A model generated the notes under the pieces. The model did not search any database. It saw only the letters and a list, made by a program, of their open reading frames with translations, and was not told the origin of the DNA. This document shows, in pieces, positions 60,469 to 64,000 of a DNA stretch of 64,000 bases. Source of the DNA: Dactylosporangium fulvum (GTDB lineage Bacteria; Actinomycetota; Actinomycetes; Mycobacteriales; Micromonosporaceae); assembly GCF_025137375.1 (NCBI RefSeq), contig NZ_CP073720.1, positions 3,868,501 through 3,932,500 of the forward strand. Reading direction: 5' to 3'. Numbering within the stretch: position 1 is the first letter of the stretch; every line of letters starts with the position of its first letter. A program made the translations under genes and the position numbers.

Positions 60469-60975
60469 ATGCGGTTGCGGCACTGGCACGAGGACGACCT
60501 CGAGGTGTTCTTCGACATCTACTCCCGCTGGGAGGTGATGCGCTGGCTCGGCCCCCAACCCCGCCGTGCGTTGCGGGACCGCGAGGAGGCCCGCGCGCGG
60601 ATGGCCCGCTGGCACGAGCGCGAACGCGGCCTGCCCGACCCGTTCGGCCTGTGGGCGATCGTCCCCGACGCCGACGCCGACATCGCGACCGGCCTCGACC
60701 GGCCCGTGGGCACTGTGCTGCTGCTGCCGCTGCACGACGCGAACGGGCCGACCGACGAGGTCGAGGTCGGCTGGCACCTCCACCCGGACCACCAGGGGCG
60801 CGGGTATGCGACCCGCGCCGCGCGGCTGCTGCTCGACCGGATGCCGCCCGGCGTCCTCGCCCTCACCGACCCCGACAACCACGCCTCGCAGGCCGTCGCC
60901 CGCCGGCTCGGCATGCGCGACGAGGGGCTGACGGACCGCTGGTTCGGTCTCACCGCCCGCCAGTTCCGCGCCTGA
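60469..60975 (+). CDS. GNAT-family N-acetyltransferase
   Basis: 168 residues. RLRHWHEDDLEVFFDIYSRW start, WEVMRWLG, and the acetyl-CoA motif HPDHQGRGYATRAARLLL (QGRGYAT), then LTDPDNHASQAVARRLGM. The RimJ/RimL-like layout suggests acetylation of an amine, often a protein N-terminus or an aminoglycoside-like substrate. Start ATG 60469 or GTG 60463; neither has a clear ribosome site. Confidence 0.88.
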   Translation: MRLRHWHEDDLEVFFDIYSRWEVMRWLGPQPRRALRDREEARARMARWHERERGLPDPFGLWAIVPDADADIATGLDRPVGTVLLLPLHDANGPTDEVEVGWHLHPDHQGRGYATRAARLLLDRMPPGVLALTDPDNHASQAVARRLGMRDEGLTDRWFGLTARQFRA

Positions 60976-61160
60976 CCCCACCCGGCGCCGGTGTTTGCCG
61001 GCCGGCGTCTGTCGGAGACATTCAACCTAGCCTCCTAGGATGCCCTACGGGACGAGGTGCGCGTCATGTGTCACGGGAACCGCGCCCCGGCCGCCGCCTC
61101 GCTTGTTGAACATCCGTGTCGCGGGTCTCGCCACGGCAGGCCGTGCGTGCCATGCGTTTT

Positions 61161-61175
61161 TGACAATGATTGTCA
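61161..61175. promoter_or_regulatory. Zur box
   Basis: TGACAATGATTGTCA is a perfect 7-1-7 palindrome of the Zur type (consensus TGAnAATnATTnTCA), 21 bp before the start of the zinc-binding protein. Repression under zinc sufficiency by the Zur-like regulator at 51138 is inferred. Confidence 0.85.
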
Positions 61176-61196
61176 TCAGCGGTGAGACTTACCGCC

Positions 61197-62087
61197 ATGT
61201 TGCGTCGCTGTCTTCTCGCCGCCTCCGTCCTCCTATCTCTTGTCGTCGCCGGGTGCGGGAACGACGCCGGAGGCGGTGGAGACGGGAAGGTGAGGGTCGT
61301 CGCGGCCTTCTATCCGCTCCAGTTCGTCAGCGAGCGCCTCGGCGGCGACCGGGTCACCGTCACCAACCTCACCAAGGCCGGCGCCGAGCCGCACGACCTC
61401 GAGCTCCAGCCCAACCAGCTCGCCCAGATCGAGAACGCCGACCTGGTGGTGTACCTCGCCGGGTTCCAGCCGGCCGTCGACGAGGCGGTGCGGGGGCAGG
61501 CGAAGGACCGGTCGTTCGACGTCGCCGCGGTCGAGGCGCTCAAGGACGGGCCGGGCGACGGGGACGAGCCGGCCGGCAAGGACCCGCACGTCTGGCTCGA
61601 CCCGGTGCGGCTGTCGGTGGTCGTCGGGCAGCTCGCCGACCGCATGGCCGAGGTCGACACCGCGGGCGCGGAGGAGATCAAGGGCCGCGCCACGCAGTTG
61701 CAGGGTGAGCTGCAGGAGCTCGACAAGGAGTTCAGCACGGGGCTGGCGACCTGCGCCCGGCGGGACATCGTCACCAGCCACGCCGCGTTCAGGTATCTCG
61801 CCGACCGCTACAAGCTCAACCAGATCCCGATCAGCGGCCTCGACCCGGAGGCGGAGCCCAGCCCGCAGCAGGTGACCGAGGTGGCGCGGCTGGCGAAGGA
61901 GAAGGGCGTGACGACGATCTTCTTCGAGGCGCTGGTCAGCCCGAAGCTGTCGGAGACGGTGGCGAAGGAGATCGGGGCCAAGGCGGCGGTGCTCGACCCG
62001 CTGGAAGGTGTCGAGGGGAGTGACACGTACTTCACCGTCATGCGGGCCAACCTCACCGCGCTCCGGGACGCGCTCAGCTGCGGTTAG
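61197..62087 (+). CDS. znuA: Zinc ABC-transporter substrate-binding lipoprotein
   Basis: 296 residues from the ATG at 61197. Lipobox SLVVAGC, then the cluster A-I fold: TNLTKAGAEPHDLEL (His), DPHVWLDP (His), TSHAAFRYL (His) and an acidic ligand near the C-terminus. No long His-rich loop. The Zur box at 61161-61175 overlaps the promoter region. No permease or ATPase genes follow within the window, which is unusual for this family. Confidence 0.92.
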   Translation: MLRRCLLAASVLLSLVVAGCGNDAGGGGDGKVRVVAAFYPLQFVSERLGGDRVTVTNLTKAGAEPHDLELQPNQLAQIENADLVVYLAGFQPAVDEAVRGQAKDRSFDVAAVEALKDGPGDGDEPAGKDPHVWLDPVRLSVVVGQLADRMAEVDTAGAEEIKGRATQLQGELQELDKEFSTGLATCARRDIVTSHAAFRYLADRYKLNQIPISGLDPEAEPSPQQVTEVARLAKEKGVTTIFFEALVSPKLSETVAKEIGAKAAVLDPLEGVEGSDTYFTVMRANLTALRDALSCG

Positions 62088-62097
62088 CCTTGGGCCG

Positions 62098-63564
62098 GTG
62101 CGACGAGCCCCGCTGCGACGATCTCCCCTTCTGAGCGCCGTCACCGCAGCGGCCGTGCTGCTCGCCGGCTGCGGCACCTCGGTCACGACCGAGGCCCGCC
62201 GCCTGGGGGTGCCGCGGCCGCTGCCGAGCGTCTCCGCCGCCGGCGGCAACACCGACGGCACGTCGACCCCGGTCGCCGATCCGATCTACCCGGGCTACGG
62301 CAACCCGGCGATCGACGTCCAGCACTACGGCTTGACGCTGGCCTGGGCGCCGGACACGAAGACCCTCACCGGCACGGCGACGATCAAGCTGCGGGCGGTG
62401 CGGGCGGTGCAGCAGGTGCGGCTCGACTTCTCCAGCGCGTACCGCATCGGGAAGACGAGCATCGACGGCGCCGACGTCGCCGGGCGGATCGTCGAGGGCG
62501 ACCTGACCGTCGACCGGCCGCTGGCGGCGGGGGCGGTGGCGACGCTCGCGGTCGAGTATCAGGGGACGCCGGCGACGGTGCCGATGCCGTCGCACCGCGG
62601 GGACAGTGAGCCGCTCGGGCTGACGGTGACGAAGGACGGCGAGCTGTGGACGATGCAGGAGCCGTATGGGGCGTCGACCTGGTACCCGGCGAACGACCAG
62701 CCGTCGGACAAGGCGTTGTACGACATCGCGGTGACGGTGCCGGCCGGCTGGGCGGGGGTCGCGAGCGGCACGCCGAAGGGGCGGTCCGGTGACACGTTCA
62801 GCTACACGACGGCGCAGCCGGTGGCGAGCTACCTGACGACGCTGGCGGTGGGCAGGTACACGAAGTCGGAGGTCACCGGGCCGCGCGGGTTGCCGATCAC
62901 GTTGTGGACGCGCACCGGGAAGGACGACGCGTTCATCCCGGAGCTGAAGAAGTCGCCGGAGTATCTGGGCTGGCTGGAGGAGCGGTTCGGGCCGCATCCG
63001 TTCCCGAGTACCGGTGCGGTGATCGTGCCGTCGGAGTCGGCGATGGAGACGCAGCAGATGCTGACGATCGGCGGTGACGTGCTGGGGCCGCGGCCGCAGC
63101 TGGACAACCTGGGCCCGGTGCTGGTCCACGAGTACGCGCACCAGTGGTTCGGCAACGCGGTCGGCCCGGCCACGTGGAAGGACCTGTGGCTCAACGAGGG
63201 CTGGGCGACGTACGTCGAGCAGCTGCACAACGCCTCGCACGGCGGGCCGGCCATCGAGCGGTGGGAGCAGGCGGCGCGGCAGCAGGATACGGAGCTGCGC
63301 AGGCGGCTGGGGCCGCCGGGCAGCCCGCGGGCGGACAGTTTCGCGGAGGGCAACGTGTACCTGTGTCCGGCGCTGATGCTGCGGCAGCTGCACAAGGCGC
63401 TGGGTGATGAGCGGTTCTTCGCGTTGGGCCGGGCGTGGGCGGGCGGTCACGCGGGGACGGCGCAGGACCGGGCGGCGTTCATCGCGTTCGTGAACCAGCA
63501 GACGGGCCGGGACTTCACCGGCCTGATCAACAGCTGGCTGGACTCGCCGGCCACGCCCGCTTAG
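62098..63564 (+). CDS. M1-family metallopeptidase lipoprotein
   Basis: 488 residues from the GTG at 62098. Lipobox VLLAGC, a beta-domain (about 50-250) and the thermolysin-like catalytic domain with HEYAHQWFG (His344, Glu345, His348) and NEGWATY (Glu367), the complete HExxH-18-E zinc site. The exopeptidase GxMEN motif is replaced by SAMETQQML. Much shorter than aminopeptidase N (about 850), lacking the C-terminal helical domain. A surface peptidase of unknown substrate, 10 bp after znuA. Confidence 0.92.
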   Translation: MRRAPLRRSPLLSAVTAAAVLLAGCGTSVTTEARRLGVPRPLPSVSAAGGNTDGTSTPVADPIYPGYGNPAIDVQHYGLTLAWAPDTKTLTGTATIKLRAVRAVQQVRLDFSSAYRIGKTSIDGADVAGRIVEGDLTVDRPLAAGAVATLAVEYQGTPATVPMPSHRGDSEPLGLTVTKDGELWTMQEPYGASTWYPANDQPSDKALYDIAVTVPAGWAGVASGTPKGRSGDTFSYTTAQPVASYLTTLAVGRYTKSEVTGPRGLPITLWTRTGKDDAFIPELKKSPEYLGWLEERFGPHPFPSTGAVIVPSESAMETQQMLTIGGDVLGPRPQLDNLGPVLVHEYAHQWFGNAVGPATWKDLWLNEGWATYVEQLHNASHGGPAIERWEQAARQQDTELRRRLGPPGSPRADSFAEGNVYLCPALMLRQLHKALGDERFFALGRAWAGGHAGTAQDRAAFIAFVNQQTGRDFTGLINSWLDSPATPA

Positions 63565-63567
63565 CGC

Positions 63568-64000
63568 CTACTCGTGCAGGCCGCCGGCGACGACGTGGAT
63601 GAACGCGGCCTGCACGTCGTCGGCGTTGACGGCGTTGTCGACGTAGGCGTCCATCGGCTTGAGGGAGTTCTTGAGCCGGTCGGCGGCGTCCTTCTTGCTG
63701 AGGACGACGACGCTGATCGTCACCGGCTTGTCGGGGTTCTTGAGCTCGGTGAGCTTTTTGACCATCTCGTCGACGGCCTGGGTGTTGGCGCTGTCCTTGT
63801 TCTGGTCGTCGGTGAGGATGAAGACCTGGTTGAACATGTCGTCGCGCCAGTCGTCGCGGATGGACTGGTAGCCGGCGACGATGGCGTCGAGGAGGCCGGG
63901 GCCGGCGCGGTGCACGGTCAGGTTGCCGACGGACCTGGTGAACGTGGTGCGGGTGGTGTCGTCGAGCCGGTCGGTGGGCAGCAGCTTGCGGTAGCCGGGC
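63568..64000 (-). CDS. von Willebrand factor A-domain protein, C-terminal part (partial)
   Basis: The last 144 codons of a leftward gene whose start is outside the window. The sequence (YRKLLPTDRLDDTTRTTFTR, then FNQVFILTDDQNKDSANT, ISVVVLSKKDAADRLKNSLK and NADDVQAAFIHVV) is the end of a VWA domain with the typical VFILTDD strand. Usually part of a secreted substrate-binding or membrane protein in actinobacteria. Function unknown. Confidence 0.8.
   Translation of the reverse strand, partial: PGYRKLLPTDRLDDTTRTTFTRSVGNLTVHRAGPGLLDAIVAGYQSIRDDWRDDMFNQVFILTDDQNKDSANTQAVDEMVKKLTELKNPDKPVTISVVVLSKKDAADRLKNSLKPMDAYVDNAVNADDVQAAFIHVVAGGLHE

Overview
The window is high-GC DNA with GTG and TTG starts, overlapping ATGA stop-starts and polyketide-type genes, so it comes from an actinomycete. 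A Micromonosporaceae-like host is my best guess, but nothing here proves the genus. Positions 1 to about 44,450 are the inside and right arm of an aromatic (type II) polyketide biosynthetic cluster whose left part lies outside the window. Positions about 44,480 to 64,000 are mostly regulators, efflux pumps and ordinary chromosomal genes.

Cluster core (10.7-26.9 kb): ketoreductase, SchA/CurD-like protein, DUF1772 protein, TcmI-type cyclase, cupin cyclase, KS-alpha, KS-beta/chain-length factor, ACP, aromatase/cyclase, second DUF1772 protein, second ketoreductase, small ABM-type monooxygenases, a complete acetyl-CoA carboxylase (fused carboxyltransferase, biotin carrier, biotin carboxylase) and a metallo-beta-lactamase-fold protein. 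Gene content and order resemble spore-pigment (whiE) and pentangular polyphenol clusters. The left flank (1-8.5 kb) adds an asparagine-synthetase-like amide ligase, an amidohydrolase, a GH9-like secreted protein, an FkbM methyltransferase, a serine-hydroxymethyltransferase homologue, an NmrA-type reductase and an FAD monooxygenase. The pathway regulator is a large SARP (8.7-10.7 kb).

The right arm (26.9-44.4 kb) carries two divergent P450s, a lipoprotein, five glycosyltransferases (two without the usual HHGG signature), three sugar O-methyltransferases (two MycE-like, one MycF-like), two PadR regulators and a POT/MFS transporter. The expected product is an oxygenated polycyclic aromatic polyketide, possibly a pentangular polyphenol or xanthone, amidated with an amino acid and bearing one or more deoxysugars, at least one probably tri-O-methylated. 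No NDP-sugar genes are in the window.

The strongest non-coding signal is a set of SARP-type boxes. These are TCGAGCC-like heptamers repeated every 11 bp in front of at least six transcription units; several are followed after 8-9 bp by a NANNNT -10 element. A second recurring feature is an unusual number of perfect or near-perfect 11-18 bp tandem repeats, both in frame and directly after stop codons.

Right of the cluster lie a DUF4097 protein, a DeoR regulator, a DUF4406 protein, a DUF222/HNH protein, an AraC regulator, three DHA2 efflux pumps (one with a TetR repressor next to a divergent seryl-tRNA synthetase), a Fur/Zur regulator, a GDT1-type cation exporter, a P450, GNAT-type proteins, a zinc-binding ZnuA lipoprotein behind a clear Zur box, an M1 metallopeptidase lipoprotein and the end of a von Willebrand A-domain protein. 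I found no rRNA, tRNA, CRISPR array, transposase or phage gene.
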